DNA from: Bacillota bacterium
GTDB taxonomy: Bacteria > Bacillota > Clostridia > Christensenellales > Aristaeellaceae
Direction: 5' to 3'
Length of the DNA: 10,908 nucleotides
Assembly (NCBI GenBank): GCA_023458835.1
Contig: JAEWWY010000197.1
Location: 1 to 10,908, forward strand
Below are positions 1 to 7,611 of the stretch, piece after piece. The number at the start of each line of letters is the position of its first letter. Position 1 is the stretch's first letter. The notes under the pieces are model-generated. The model was not told the origin of the DNA and did not search any database. It saw nothing but the letters and a program-made list of their open reading frames with translations. The position numbers and the translations under genes were made by a program.

Positions 1-598
1 CCTTTAAGATCCGTTCGATGACCCTCTTTTTGGAAAAGGTCTTGTAGTCCCGCTGGGCGCCGTAGATGTGCCCCCCAAAGTAATGGTCCAGCTTCAAAAG
101 CCGGGCCTCATTCAGCACGTAGGCTTCATCGGTGCCGCTGGCCAAGTACAGCGTGAGGCCGTGGCCGCTTAGCATGGACAGCAGTTCATAAGTGCCGGGC
201 ACCGTTAATGCTTCCGGATCGATGGAGCCGTCCTCCAACCCTTTCAGGCGGCTGTCAATGCGTTCAAGCAGCCGCCGGTGGTATTCATCCTTATAGCATT
301 GCGGGTCTTCCGGCGTGCCGCCCAGCTTTTTGATTTCCTCCGCCAGGGCGATGCACTGGTAAATGGTCTGCTTGCCCGTATGAAAAAAGATAAATTCACG
401 GGCCAGTTCGTACAGCCCGGCGGGGTCCTTTAAGCGGCCCCCGGGCGTTTGCGTCAGGATATCCGCGAAATAGGGGATCATGATCTGCTGCCAGCCTTCC
501 CGGATCAGGCTGAGGGTGCCGTCAAAGTCCAGCACGGCGTATTGAAAATGGCCGTTCCGGGGGCGGATCAGTTCCAGGGACGCTTCGTTTTTGCTCAT
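1..598 (-). CDS. HAD-superfamily hydrolase (phosphatase-like), 3' end outside window
   Basis: An uninterrupted minus-strand frame of 199 codons runs from an ATG at 598 off the left edge. HAD motif I is clear: residues 24-28 read DFDGT, with the nucleophile and acid/base aspartates at 24 and 26. A long helical cap-like insert follows. A motif II-like strand (LYLASGTDE) lies about 45 codons from the edge; the lysine and acidic motifs III and IV would lie outside. Family members hydrolyse small phosphate esters such as sugar phosphates or phosphoglycolate in the cytoplasm, but the substrate is not readable here. The start is uncertain. The ATG at 598 has only a weak GGGCGG-like site upstream. 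An in-frame ATG at 622 has GAGGAAGG directly against it and would add 8 residues. The gene is divergent from the ROK gene, about 100 nt away, and is not part of the transporter operon. Confidence 0.85.
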   Translation of the reverse strand, partial: MSKNEASLELIRPRNGHFQYAVLDFDGTLSLIREGWQQIMIPYFADILTQTPGGRLKDPAGLYELAREFIFFHTGKQTIYQCIALAEEIKKLGGTPEDPQCYKDEYHRRLLERIDSRLKGLEDGSIDPEALTVPGTYELLSMLSGHGLTLYLASGTDEAYVLNEARLLKLDHYFGGHIYGAQRDYKTFSKKRVIERILK

Positions 599-631
599 GT
601 ATTTCCGCCCGGGGGCGTACATCCTTCCTCA

Positions 632-660
632 TTGACGAATGCTGCGGTTCCTGCTACTAT
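632..660 (+). promoter_or_regulatory. Sigma-A type promoter of the ROK gene
   Basis: TTGACG at 632-637 and TACTAT at 655-660 are separated by exactly 17 nt. TG at 652-653 makes it an extended -10 (TGCTACTATG). Transcription would start near 667. This leaves about 30 nt before the ATG at 699 and argues against a start at the in-frame TTG at 672. The same ten bases, TGCTACTATG, recur in the iclR promoter at 8951-8960. No equally good promoter for the divergent HAD gene was found in 599-698. Confidence 0.7.
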
Positions 661-698
661 GGGAATAACTTTTGTATTGTATAGAAAGAAGGGTCATC

Positions 699-1889
699 AT
701 GGCGGCAGCGGGCCAAATCAAGCGCGAGCATTATAAAACCGTGTTGCGGCTCATTGCGCGCCACCCGGGCATCTCCAAACCGCAAATTTCGAACAAGACG
801 GGCCTTGCGCCTTCCGCGGTGCACGGGATTGTATCCTATCTGGAGCAAAGGGGCGTGATCGCATGCACCGGGTCCCAAGGCTCCAGCGGCGGGCGCAAGC
901 CCTTCAGCTATGCGATCCCCAGGGAGCTGGGCTTTTTTATAGGCGCCGGCATCCGCACCGACAGGCTGGAGACCGGCCTTTTCGACATGAACCTTCAGCT
1001 AAAGCATAAGAGCACGTATCCCCTCAAATTGGATGAAACCGGGCCGGAGACATACGCCTCCTTTGTTGTAAAGGCCGTGGAGCAGGAGATCGCCGCCGGA
1101 AATGCGCGGCGGGAGGACTGCTTTGGCGTAGGCGTTACCGTGCCGGGCCCTGTGGATTTTGAAAGGGGGACGGTGCTGGAGATCGCCGCCGCGCCGCTGT
1201 GGCAGCAGTACCCTCTGGCCCACCGCCTTTCGGACGCCCTGGCGCTCCCCGTGGCGGTGGACAAGGATGTGTATGCCGGCATACGCTACCTTCAGCATGC
1301 GGGAAAGCTCAAACACGGGGAGTGCGCGGCGTTCCTTTCCATCTGCGAAGGCATCGGCGCGTCGCTTGTCATCCATGGCGAGGTATTTCGCGGCTCCCAC
1401 AGCCTGTCGGGGGAGATCGGGCATCTCACCGTGCGCAAGGATGGCATCCCCTGCTCCTGCGGCAACACGGGCTGCCTGGAGCTTTACTGCTCGGACATCG
1501 GCATTGTAAAGCAATATAATGCCCAAACGGGCGGAAGCTGCCAACGGGTGGAGGATGTGATCGCGCTTACCGAAAAGGATGACCCGGTGGCCCGCAAGGT
1601 ATTCGCCCAAGCGGTGGGGTATCTGGTGGACACCACCTGCGCCATCATCATGAACTACGATCCGCAGGAGCTGCTGATTTACTGCACATGGCTGCACAGG
1701 CAGCGGGCGCTGTATTTTCAAATGCTGGACGCGCTGTACGCCAAGAGCATTTTCACCAAGCGCCATACGGTGGATATAGGCCTTTTAGGCCCGGAGCCCA
1801 TCAACCTGCCTGCCGCCGCGTCGCTGGCGGCTTTGGACCTGAGCTTTCTAAGCGGCAGCAGGCTGATGGCCATGCTGGAGGAGGGCTGA
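699..1889 (+). CDS. ROK-family transcriptional repressor (NagC/XylR-like)
   Basis: This 396-residue protein has the usual ROK repressor architecture. An N-terminal winged helix-turn-helix (about residues 10-55; ISKPQISNKTGLAPSAVHG covers the recognition helix) is followed by a sugar-kinase-like ROK domain. Seen in that domain are the VPGPVDFE segment, the aspartate at the usual catalytic place (D190 in DKDVYAG), the EIGH motif with H242, and the zinc motif CSCGNTGCLE (C252, C254, C259). These ligands fit the family's structural zinc and sugar-binding site. The fused DNA-binding domain argues for a sugar-sensing regulator rather than a glucokinase. I chose the ATG at 699 because AAGAAGGG ends about 6 nt upstream and a promoter sits correctly before it; an in-frame TTG at 672 lies almost at the predicted transcription start. 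The gene converges on the transporter operon, with 4 nt between stop codons, so it could regulate that operon or the divergent HAD gene. The effector is unknown. Confidence 0.92.
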   Translation: MAAAGQIKREHYKTVLRLIARHPGISKPQISNKTGLAPSAVHGIVSYLEQRGVIACTGSQGSSGGRKPFSYAIPRELGFFIGAGIRTDRLETGLFDMNLQLKHKSTYPLKLDETGPETYASFVVKAVEQEIAAGNARREDCFGVGVTVPGPVDFERGTVLEIAAAPLWQQYPLAHRLSDALALPVAVDKDVYAGIRYLQHAGKLKHGECAAFLSICEGIGASLVIHGEVFRGSHSLSGEIGHLTVRKDGIPCSCGNTGCLELYCSDIGIVKQYNAQTGGSCQRVEDVIALTEKDDPVARKVFAQAVGYLVDTTCAIIMNYDPQELLIYCTWLHRQRALYFQMLDALYAKSIFTKRHTVDIGLLGPEPINLPAAASLAALDLSFLSGSRLMAMLEEG

Positions 1890-1909
1890 AGGGCTAATCG
1901 GCCTTCAGC
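1885..1909. terminator. Hairpin spanning both convergent stop codons (possible bidirectional 3' element)
   Basis: GCTGAAGG at 1885-1892 and CCTTCAGC at 1902-1909 form a perfect 8-bp inverted repeat around a 9-nt loop. The ROK stop codon (1887-1889) lies in one arm and the TIM-barrel stop codon (1894-1896) in the loop. Neither strand has a T-run after the stem, so it is not a canonical intrinsic terminator. It may still act as a bidirectional RNA 3'-end stabiliser. Confidence 0.45.
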
Positions 1910-2883
1910 GCGCTGTCAAAGGCGAAGGCGGAGGGCTCGAAGTTCATCCGGTTGGCGAATTCATATGCTTCCGCGGCGCCCCGCATCCTTTCCATGCCGC
2001 TGTCTTCCCATTCCACGCAAAGCGGGCCATGGTAGCCCATCTGGTTCAGCTCCCGGATAATGGCGTCAAAGTCCACATCCCCATGGCCCAGGGAGACAAA
2101 GTTCCAGCCCCGGCGCGTATCGCCAAATTCCAGATGGGAGCCCAGGACGCCGGCACGCCCGTCGCGGCTCAGTTTCACATCCTTCAAATGCACATGATAG
2201 ACGCGGTCGGCAAAGTCCCGCAGGAAGACGATGGGGTCCACCCGCTGCCATACAAGATGGCTTGGGTCAAAGTTCAGGCCCAGGGTGGGGCGGTAGTCCA
2301 GCGTTTCCAACAGGCGGCGGGTGCTGTAGTAATCGAAGGCGATTTCCGTGGGATGCACTTCCAGCGCCAGTTTGACGCCGCATTCGTCGTATACGTCAAA
2401 GATCGGCGTCCACAATTCCTTGATGCGGCTGAAGCCCGCCGCCACCATCTCCTGCGTGGTCTGGGGGAAGGAATACCACCAGGCCCAGATGGGGGAGCCC
2501 AGGAAACACGTTACCACCGGAACGCCAAGAAGCTGCGCTGCCCGCGCGGTTTTTTTCATGGTTTCAACGGCCCAGGCGCGGATTTCTTCGGGCTTACCGC
2601 GAAGCGCCTTGGGGGCAAAGTTGTCAAGGCGCGGGTCACCGTTATCGCCTACGCACTGGCCCGCCAGGTGGGCGGAGAGCGCGCCGATCTTCATGTTGTA
2701 TTTGTTCAGCGTGTTAAGCAGCGATTCCCGGTAGGCGGGGGAGGAGATGGTCTTCTCCACATCCACATGCGCCTGGCAGGCCAGCTCAAACCCCTCATAG
2801 CCGATGGCGTGCATCTTTTGGCAGAGCTCCTCCAGGGGGATGTCGCCAAACTGGCCGGAACAAATGGTAATGGGTCGTTTCAT
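1894..2883 (-). CDS. Xylose-isomerase-like TIM-barrel protein (sugar isomerase/epimerase, AP-endonuclease family 2 fold)
   Basis: This 329-residue protein matches the AP_endonuc_2 / sugar-phosphate isomerase-epimerase family in length and motifs. Candidate divalent-metal ligands appear in order: E175 (LALEVHPTE), D206 and H209 (NFDPSH), H230/H232 (HVHLKD) and E291 (CVEWEDSG). Known members include inosose dehydratase and isomerase (IolE, IolI), ketose 3-epimerases, and YcjR-type enzymes acting on 3-keto sugars, so the family alone does not give the reaction. I chose the ATG at 2883 because AAGGAGG at 2893-2899 sits 9 nt upstream. An in-frame ATG at 2904 overlaps the preceding stop (ATGA) but has no comparable site. 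It is the last gene of the operon, 17 nt after the Gfo/Idh gene. That pairing suggests it works on the ketone made by the dehydrogenase (inference). Confidence 0.88.
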   Translation of the reverse strand: MKRPITICSGQFGDIPLEELCQKMHAIGYEGFELACQAHVDVEKTISSPAYRESLLNTLNKYNMKIGALSAHLAGQCVGDNGDPRLDNFAPKALRGKPEEIRAWAVETMKKTARAAQLLGVPVVTCFLGSPIWAWWYSFPQTTQEMVAAGFSRIKELWTPIFDVYDECGVKLALEVHPTEIAFDYYSTRRLLETLDYRPTLGLNFDPSHLVWQRVDPIVFLRDFADRVYHVHLKDVKLSRDGRAGVLGSHLEFGDTRRGWNFVSLGHGDVDFDAIIRELNQMGYHGPLCVEWEDSGMERMRGAAEAYEFANRMNFEPSAFAFDSALKAD

Positions 2884-2900
2884 AAATGTATGCCTCCTTA

Positions 2901-3947
2901 TCATGTATGGTCTACAAAAATGGTTCTTTGCTCCCTGGCGGACTGAACCGCCGCGAAGATCACCCGCATGGCCTTGATCGCTTCCGCGCCGTCCACCGGG
3001 GGCGCCTGGCCTTTCAGAAGGCTGTCCACAAAGGCGTTGATAACGCCTGTGTTCTTGCGCGCGCCTGTGGTTTGGTCCTTGTTGGATGCCATCAGGTCCA
3101 GCAGGTACCGCAAAACTTCCCCATTCCGCTTTTCAAGGATCAGGGAATAGACGGGGTCGTCGTATAGGCGCAGCGTGCCTTCCGTGCCGTAGATGCGGGT
3201 GGAATTGTCCTCCTGGCCGTAGAAGGTCCAGCTTACGTGCAATTGGCCCAGCACACCGCTTTTCGTGCGCATCAGCAGCAGGGCGTTGTCCTCCACCGAA
3301 ATGGGGGAGCCGTCGGGGAATTTTTTATCAAGGGTGCCGACGGTGGCCATCACCTCCGCAACCGGTTCGCCCAGCAGGTAATGGAGGATGTCGGCCTTAT
3401 GCACGCCCAGGTCCGCCAGGGCCCCGAAGGCAGCCTGCTTTTTATCGAAGAACCAGGAATTGGCAAGCCCGGTCCAGCCCTCCGGCCCCGGATGGCCGAA
3501 GGTGGTATGGAAGGACAGGGGCGTTCCGATCTCGCCCGCAAGGATCATTTCACGGGCCTTTTGATGGGCCAGGGCAAAGCGCTGGTTATGGCCGATCATC
3601 AGGTATTTGCCGTTTCTTTTTGCGGCGGCCACCATGGCCTCGCAGTCGGAAAGCGTTACGGCCATGGGCTTTTCGCACAGCACATGCTTGCCGGCATCCA
3701 GCGCCCTGATGGAGATCGCGGCATGGTCCACGTTGGCCACGCAGACGCTGACGGCGTCCACGCCGCTTTCCAGCAGCTCATCCACGCTGTCATAGGCCTT
3801 GCCGCCATACTGCCCGGCCATTGCGCCGGCCCGCTCGGGGATGCCGTCAAAATAGGCCGCCAGCTCGCAATGGGGGTTTTCCCGGTACTCCGGGGCGTGG
3901 CGCACCTGGGTGATCTTGCCGCAACCGATGATGCCGATTTTGAGCAT
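2901..3947 (-). CDS. Gfo/Idh/MocA-family NAD(P)-dependent oxidoreductase
   Basis: This 348-residue protein begins with a Rossmann fingerprint (MLKIGIIGCGK; G5, G8, G10). It carries the family's EKP motif at residues 92-94 (GKHVLCEKPMA), whose lysine is the usual catalytic residue, and then D179-x-x-x-H183-x-x-D186 (DLGVHKAD), the usual substrate and proton-relay segment. The C-terminal alpha/beta domain is complete. Members oxidise a ring hydroxyl of sugars, glycosides or inositols with NAD(P). The ATG at 3947 is well supported: AGGAGGTGA at 3952-3960 lies about 7 nt upstream, and this site contains the stop codon of the permease gene, so translation is probably coupled. An upstream extension of 18 residues is open but lies inside the permease gene and has no family-like sequence. 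Which hydroxyl or substrate is oxidised cannot be told. Confidence 0.92.
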   Translation of the reverse strand: MLKIGIIGCGKITQVRHAPEYRENPHCELAAYFDGIPERAGAMAGQYGGKAYDSVDELLESGVDAVSVCVANVDHAAISIRALDAGKHVLCEKPMAVTLSDCEAMVAAAKRNGKYLMIGHNQRFALAHQKAREMILAGEIGTPLSFHTTFGHPGPEGWTGLANSWFFDKKQAAFGALADLGVHKADILHYLLGEPVAEVMATVGTLDKKFPDGSPISVEDNALLLMRTKSGVLGQLHVSWTFYGQEDNSTRIYGTEGTLRLYDDPVYSLILEKRNGEVLRYLLDLMASNKDQTTGARKNTGVINAFVDSLLKGQAPPVDGAEAIKAMRVIFAAVQSAREQRTIFVDHT

Positions 3948-3951
3948 GGAG

Positions 3952-4995
3952 TCACCTCCTCTGTTTTCGGATGCCCTGAACGTTTTGCAAAAGCGCGGCA
4001 ATGATGATGATGACGCCGCTGATGGCCCCGATCAGGAACGGGTCCATGCGGCCGGCCAAAATGTTGTTGATGATCTTGAACATGAGCACGCCCAGGAAAG
4101 TGCCGATGACCTTGCCGCGGCCGCCGCTCATGGCTGTTCCGCCAATGGCTACGGCGGCGATGGCGTCCATTTCAAACAGATTGCCGGTGGTGTTGGCGGA
4201 TACGGCCATGACACGGGAGCCGTATATCCACGCCGTCAGGCCGCACAGTATGCCGGTAATGGCAAACACCGCGATTTTGACCCGGTCGACGTTCACGCCG
4301 GCCAGGCGGGCGGAGGTCTCGTTGCTGCCCACGGCGTATATGTGCTTGCCCAGCTTGGTGCGCTGCATGATCAGGCCGAACAAAAGGCCTGTGGCAATGA
4401 ACATCAGCATCGGATAGGGGATTTTGTACCCGAAAACATCGATGGAGCCGGCGGCTACCAGGCGGAAGGTCTGATAGAACGCGGTTTGGGAATTTCCGTT
4501 GGCCACGCTGAAGGGCCCCAGCTTGCCCACATAGTTGATCAGGGAACGGCAGGCCGTCTGCACCGCCAGGGTGGCAATCATGGCCGGCACATGCCCCTTG
4601 GCTACCAGCAGGCCGTTGAACGTGCCGATGAGCAGGCCGAACACCAGGCAGAAGGCCAGCATCGACACGATGCCAAGCCCGCCATCCAGCGCGGGAAAGC
4701 GCGTGATCAGGTCATTGAATATGTCAATGCTCATGCCGGAAACGATAGCCACCTGGGCGCCTACGGAAATATCGATCATGCCGGCGCAGATGACCATGGT
4801 CATGCCAAAGGCGATGATGCCGCTGGAGGTGCCGCTCTGCACAAAAATGTTGGTAATATTCCGCCAGTTGAAGAAGCTGTCGTTGTTGATATAACCGACG
4901 ATCAACAGGAGCGCGAAGGAGAGGAGATAGCTGTAATCCTTGAGCAATTTGCCTGCGTTGATCTTGAACCAGGATTTTCCGGGTACGTTACTCAT
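3952..4995 (-). CDS. Sugar ABC transporter permease (RbsC/XylH-type)
   Basis: This 347-residue integral membrane protein has about eight to ten hydrophobic segments, for example near residues 21-36, 57-75, 108-133, 194-211, 239-258 and 320-336. It has the hallmarks of the ribose/xylose/galactose permease family: MTMVICAGMIDISVGA (66-80), a cytoplasmic coupling loop VGSNETSARLAGV (222-234), and VAIGGTAMSGGRGKVIGT (282-299). It would form a homodimeric channel that works with the ATPase encoded just upstream. The ATG at 4995 overlaps the ATPase stop by 8 nt, and a GGAGGGG site lies in the ATPase's last codons. The run of isoleucine codons near the C-terminus produces a repetitive look (ATGATGATGATG on the + strand at 4001-4016) that has no separate meaning. 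Confidence 0.94.
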   Translation of the reverse strand: MSNVPGKSWFKINAGKLLKDYSYLLSFALLLIVGYINNDSFFNWRNITNIFVQSGTSSGIIAFGMTMVICAGMIDISVGAQVAIVSGMSIDIFNDLITRFPALDGGLGIVSMLAFCLVFGLLIGTFNGLLVAKGHVPAMIATLAVQTACRSLINYVGKLGPFSVANGNSQTAFYQTFRLVAAGSIDVFGYKIPYPMLMFIATGLLFGLIMQRTKLGKHIYAVGSNETSARLAGVNVDRVKIAVFAITGILCGLTAWIYGSRVMAVSANTTGNLFEMDAIAAVAIGGTAMSGGRGKVIGTFLGVLMFKIINNILAGRMDPFLIGAISGVIIIIAALLQNVQGIRKQRR

Positions 4996-6490
4996 GCTTC
5001 ATCCCCTCCAAATTCGCGCCGGTGGAATAGTACATGACCTGCTTTTCCGTAAGCTCCTGCCGGCCGAGCCGGGCATTGATCCTGCCCTTGTAAAGCACCA
5101 GGCAGGAATCCGCCACCTTGTAAATTTCCGGGAACTCGGAGCTGAATACCAAAATGGCCTTGCCGGCTTTGGCCAGATCCAGGATGAGGCGGTAAATTTC
5201 AAACTTGGTGCCCACGTCGATGCCCTGGGTGGGATTGTCAAACAAGAGCACGCTGGCGTCCGTTTCCAGCCAGCGGCCCAGGATCACCTTTTGCTGGTTG
5301 CCGCCCGACAGGGATGTGATGGGATTTTTGGGGTTATCCGCTTTGATGGAAAGTGTCTGCTTTTGCCGGAGATAGCGCTTTGACTCCAGCTTTCGGTTCA
5401 GAAGCAGGCCCTTGAATTTCGTATTGAAGAAGGCCATGGAAACATTGTCGTAAATGGACAGGTCATTGTGGATGCCCCGTTCCTTGCGGGACCTGGGGAC
5501 CATGGCGATGCCCCGCCGCATGTGGTGAAGGATGCTGGCATTGCCGGACAGGGGCTTGCCTGCCACCTGGACATTTCCCTGGGCGGGCAGGATGCCAAAG
5601 AGCGCGTCGGCCAGCATATCCCTGCCGGAGCTTTGCAGGCCGGTGATGGCCAGGATCTCCCCCTGGCGCAGCTCAAAGGAAATATCCTCAAACCCTTCCC
5701 CGGACAGCTTTTTGACCGAAAGCGCCACCTGTTCCCGGGCATAGCAGGGCTTGTGCTCGAAATCCTCCTGGGCCAACTGGCGGCCGATCATCATTTCTGT
5801 GGCCGCGGATTCGTCGATATCCCGGAAGCTGCCATGGGCGATAAGCCTTCCATCCCGAAGGACGTAATAGGTATCGCAGATTTCAAACAGCTCCGGCATC
5901 TTGTGGGAAATATAAACAAAGCTTACGCCTTCCTGCTTGAGCTGGCGCATGATGGCAAACAAATTCTCGATTTCATGGGTGGTAAGCGCGGTGGTCGGCT
6001 CATCCATGAGGATGAGCTCGCACTTGAAAAGCAGCGCCCTTGCGATTTCCACCAACTGCTTTTCCGCCGGCTGAAGGTCGGCCACCACAGCCAGGGGATT
6101 GATGTCCACCTGCATGCGGCGGAATACCTCCGCCGTACGGTGGATCATTTCTTTTTTGTTCAGGAGCGGACCCTTTATCAGCTCCTCCGCCAGGTACATG
6201 TTCTCAAAAACCTTCAAGTCGTTGCACAGGTTCAATTCCTGATGAATGAAGCGGATGCCCAGGCGCATGGCGTCCCGGGCGCTATTCATGGTCACCCGCT
6301 TGCCGCTTAAAAATATCTCCCCCTCCGCAGGGGGGAAGGAACCCGCCAGCACGTTCATCAGCGTGGATTTGCCCGCGCCATTCTCACCCAGCAGCCCCAC
6401 GATCTCCCCGGGCTTCACGGAAAAATCCACATGATCCACCGCGCGGACGGGGCCGAAATCCACTACGATTCCTTTCATTTCGGTGAGCAA
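4988..6490 (-). CDS. Sugar ABC transporter ATP-binding protein with two NBDs (RbsA/MglA/XylG-type)
   Basis: This 500-residue tandem ATPase energises monosaccharide import. NBD1 has a canonical Walker A (GENGAGKST, 35-43) and Walker B (ILMDEPTTALT, about 160) but a degenerate signature (LQPAEKQLVEIARAL). NBD2 has a degenerate Walker A (GLQSSGRD, about 285), a perfect signature (LSGGNQQK, about 393-400), and a Walker B reading LLFDNPTQGID (about 413-424) with Asn where the catalytic Glu is expected. One competent site (NBD1 Walker A/B plus NBD2 signature) and one degenerate site is the known plan of this family, and the Asn lies in the degenerate site. Translation starts at a TTG at 6490: AGGAGG (6499-6504) is 8 nt upstream, an in-frame stop lies just before, and the first ATG (6478) is too far from the SD. 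The gene follows the binding-protein gene after 89 nt with a hairpin in between. Confidence 0.94.
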   Translation of the reverse strand: MLTEMKGIVVDFGPVRAVDHVDFSVKPGEIVGLLGENGAGKSTLMNVLAGSFPPAEGEIFLSGKRVTMNSARDAMRLGIRFIHQELNLCNDLKVFENMYLAEELIKGPLLNKKEMIHRTAEVFRRMQVDINPLAVVADLQPAEKQLVEIARALLFKCELILMDEPTTALTTHEIENLFAIMRQLKQEGVSFVYISHKMPELFEICDTYYVLRDGRLIAHGSFRDIDESAATEMMIGRQLAQEDFEHKPCYAREQVALSVKKLSGEGFEDISFELRQGEILAITGLQSSGRDMLADALFGILPAQGNVQVAGKPLSGNASILHHMRRGIAMVPRSRKERGIHNDLSIYDNVSMAFFNTKFKGLLLNRKLESKRYLRQKQTLSIKADNPKNPITSLSGGNQQKVILGRWLETDASVLLFDNPTQGIDVGTKFEIYRLILDLAKAGKAILVFSSEFPEIYKVADSCLVLYKGRINARLGRQELTEKQVMYYSTGANLEGMKHE

Positions 6491-6498
6491 TGGCCACC

Positions 6499-6511
6499 CC
6501 TCCTATTGTTT
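6499..6511 (-). repeat. 13-nt ribosome-binding-site repeat, copy 1 (copy 2 at 7619-7631)
   Basis: The minus strand reads AAACAATAGGAGG here and again at 7619-7631, immediately upstream of the ATPase and of the binding-protein start codons. It contains the Shine-Dalgarno core plus an identical A/T-rich lead-in. In this copy it fixes the TTG start of the ATPase at 6490. Confidence 0.6.
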
Positions 6512-6526
6512 GTGGCAGACGGTAAA

Positions 6527-6566
6527 GAGCGGGCCGTCCGGCATGGAAACCGGCCGGCCCTTGCTC
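6527..6566 (-). other. GC-rich hairpin between SBP and ATPase genes (mRNA stabiliser or attenuator)
   Basis: On the + strand, GGGCCGTCCGG (6531-6541) pairs with CCGGCCGGCCC (6550-6560) with one mismatch around an 8-nt loop. The stem is prolonged by GAGC (6527-6530) and GCTC (6563-6566) across a 2-nt bulge. In the minus-strand transcript it starts about 13 nt after the binding-protein stop and is followed by CUUUACC, too poor in U for a strong terminator. Such stems behind binding-protein genes are known to protect the upstream message or allow partial termination, giving more binding protein than ATPase and permease. That role here is inference. Confidence 0.6.
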
Positions 6567-6579
6567 AAAGGAATGCCTG

Positions 6580-7611
6580 TTACTGGGCGATGCTGTAGCG
6601 CTCGGTGAATTCCTTGCTGTTTTTGAAGGCCTCCACGGTGGTCTTGTCGATTTCGATGGAGGGGATCAGGAACAACTGGCCCTTGATATCCTGGCCCTGA
6701 TACTGCTCGCCCTTGGCGGCGGCGATGCCAAGGCGGATGGATTCGCGGATGAAGGAGGGGCTGAAGAAGTAGGTGACCAGGTCGATTTTGCTGTTCTCAT
6801 AGGTAGCCAGCGTCTCGCGGCGGCCGCCTACGCCGGTGACCAGCTTGATGTTCTGTTCGCCGGTGAAATTGTTGATGGCGATGGTCACGCCGTCCACTAC
6901 TTCGTCGTCATGGGTGCAGATGAAGTCCAGATCCGCCACGGTCTTGGGATCGGTGGTGGTCAGCCAGTTCTCCATCTGATCCTGGGCGGTGGCGTTGGAC
7001 CAGTTGGTCAGGAAGGATTCCTGGATCTGCACGAATTGCTTGGCATAGGGGGATGCTTCCAGCGCGTCCACCATGCCCTTGGTGCGCTGTACGGACACCG
7101 TGGAGCTGTCGCCGATGAACAGCAGATACTGCAGCGTCTCGCCGGCGTCCAGGCGGTCCTTGAAATACTTGAGCAGGTATTCGCCCATCCATTTGCCGAT
7201 GGTTTCGTTGTCGCCCATGATCTCGGCGGCCTTGCCTTCAAACCCGTCGATGAGGCGGTCATAGATGATCAGCTTCACGTCCGCATCCACGATGGTCTGG
7301 GCGGCGTTGCGGAGCTGTTCGCCTTCCAGCGGCCAGAGCACGATCACGTCGGGATCCCAGGTGAGGATGTTGTCGATGGCGGCGATCTGCTTGGCGGCCT
7401 CGCCGCCCACTTCATACTTGTACTCCAGATTCCCGGCGCCAAGGGCGGCTACCTGCGCTTCGATTTCAGCACGGGCGTGGGCAATGCTTTCCCCCAGGAA
7501 GCCGTGGTCCGCGTCCGGGGTCACGATACCTATTTTGAGTGTATCGGCCATAGCGGTGGCAACGGACAGCATCAGCAACAGGGACAGGAACAGTGCTACC
7601 AGTTTCTTCAT
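6580..7611 (-). CDS. Sugar ABC transporter substrate-binding protein (ribose/xylose/ChvE-type, Peripla_BP_4)
   Basis: This 343-residue protein has an N-terminal signal: two lysines, a hydrophobic core of about 16 residues, then VATAMA before D23, an Ala-x-Ala type cleavage site. There is no lipobox cysteine. The mature part has the type I periplasmic-binding fold: LKIGIVTPD (first strand), DPDVIVLWPLEGEQL, LIIYDRLIDG (117-123; YDRLI is shared with XylF/ChvE-type proteins), THDDEVVDG (about 233-241) and a Gly-rich VTGVGGRRE segment. This places the cargo among monosaccharides or close analogues. The ATG at 7611 has AGGAGG 8 nt upstream. A longer frame from 7644 overlaps the lacI stop and lacks both a signal and an SD. 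It is the second gene of the operon, 29 nt after lacI. In a monoderm host the lack of a lipid anchor is odd: the protein would have to be held by an uncleaved signal or partner protein. Confidence 0.93.
   Translation of the reverse strand: MKKLVALFLSLLLMLSVATAMADTLKIGIVTPDADHGFLGESIAHARAEIEAQVAALGAGNLEYKYEVGGEAAKQIAAIDNILTWDPDVIVLWPLEGEQLRNAAQTIVDADVKLIIYDRLIDGFEGKAAEIMGDNETIGKWMGEYLLKYFKDRLDAGETLQYLLFIGDSSTVSVQRTKGMVDALEASPYAKQFVQIQESFLTNWSNATAQDQMENWLTTTDPKTVADLDFICTHDDEVVDGVTIAINNFTGEQNIKLVTGVGGRRETLATYENSKIDLVTYFFSPSFIRESIRLGIAAAKGEQYQGQDIKGQLFLIPSIEIDKTTVEAFKNSKEFTERYSIAQ

Noticed and set aside
672..698. TTG at 672 as the ROK start, adding nine residues
   Set aside because: It lies about 5 nt from the predicted transcription start and has no SD, whereas the ATG at 699 has a good SD.
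2029..2946. Long + strand open frame opposite the TIM-barrel gene
   Set aside because: The minus-strand protein has a full set of metal-ligand motifs; the antisense product is low-complexity and unlike any known family.
4001..4016. ATGATGATGATG-like trinucleotide run
   Set aside because: On the minus strand it encodes four consecutive isoleucines in the last membrane segment of the permease, so it is explained by coding.
3910..5037. Long + strand open frame (375 codons) opposite the permease gene
   Set aside because: It is rich in His, Gln, Gly and Ala, has no recognisable domain, and lies exactly antisense to a gene with strong family motifs and ribosome-binding site. Such frames arise from GC-rich codon use.
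5468..6310. 280-codon + strand frame opposite the ATPase gene
   Set aside because: It is antisense to clear Walker A/B and signature motifs and has no domain or SD of its own.
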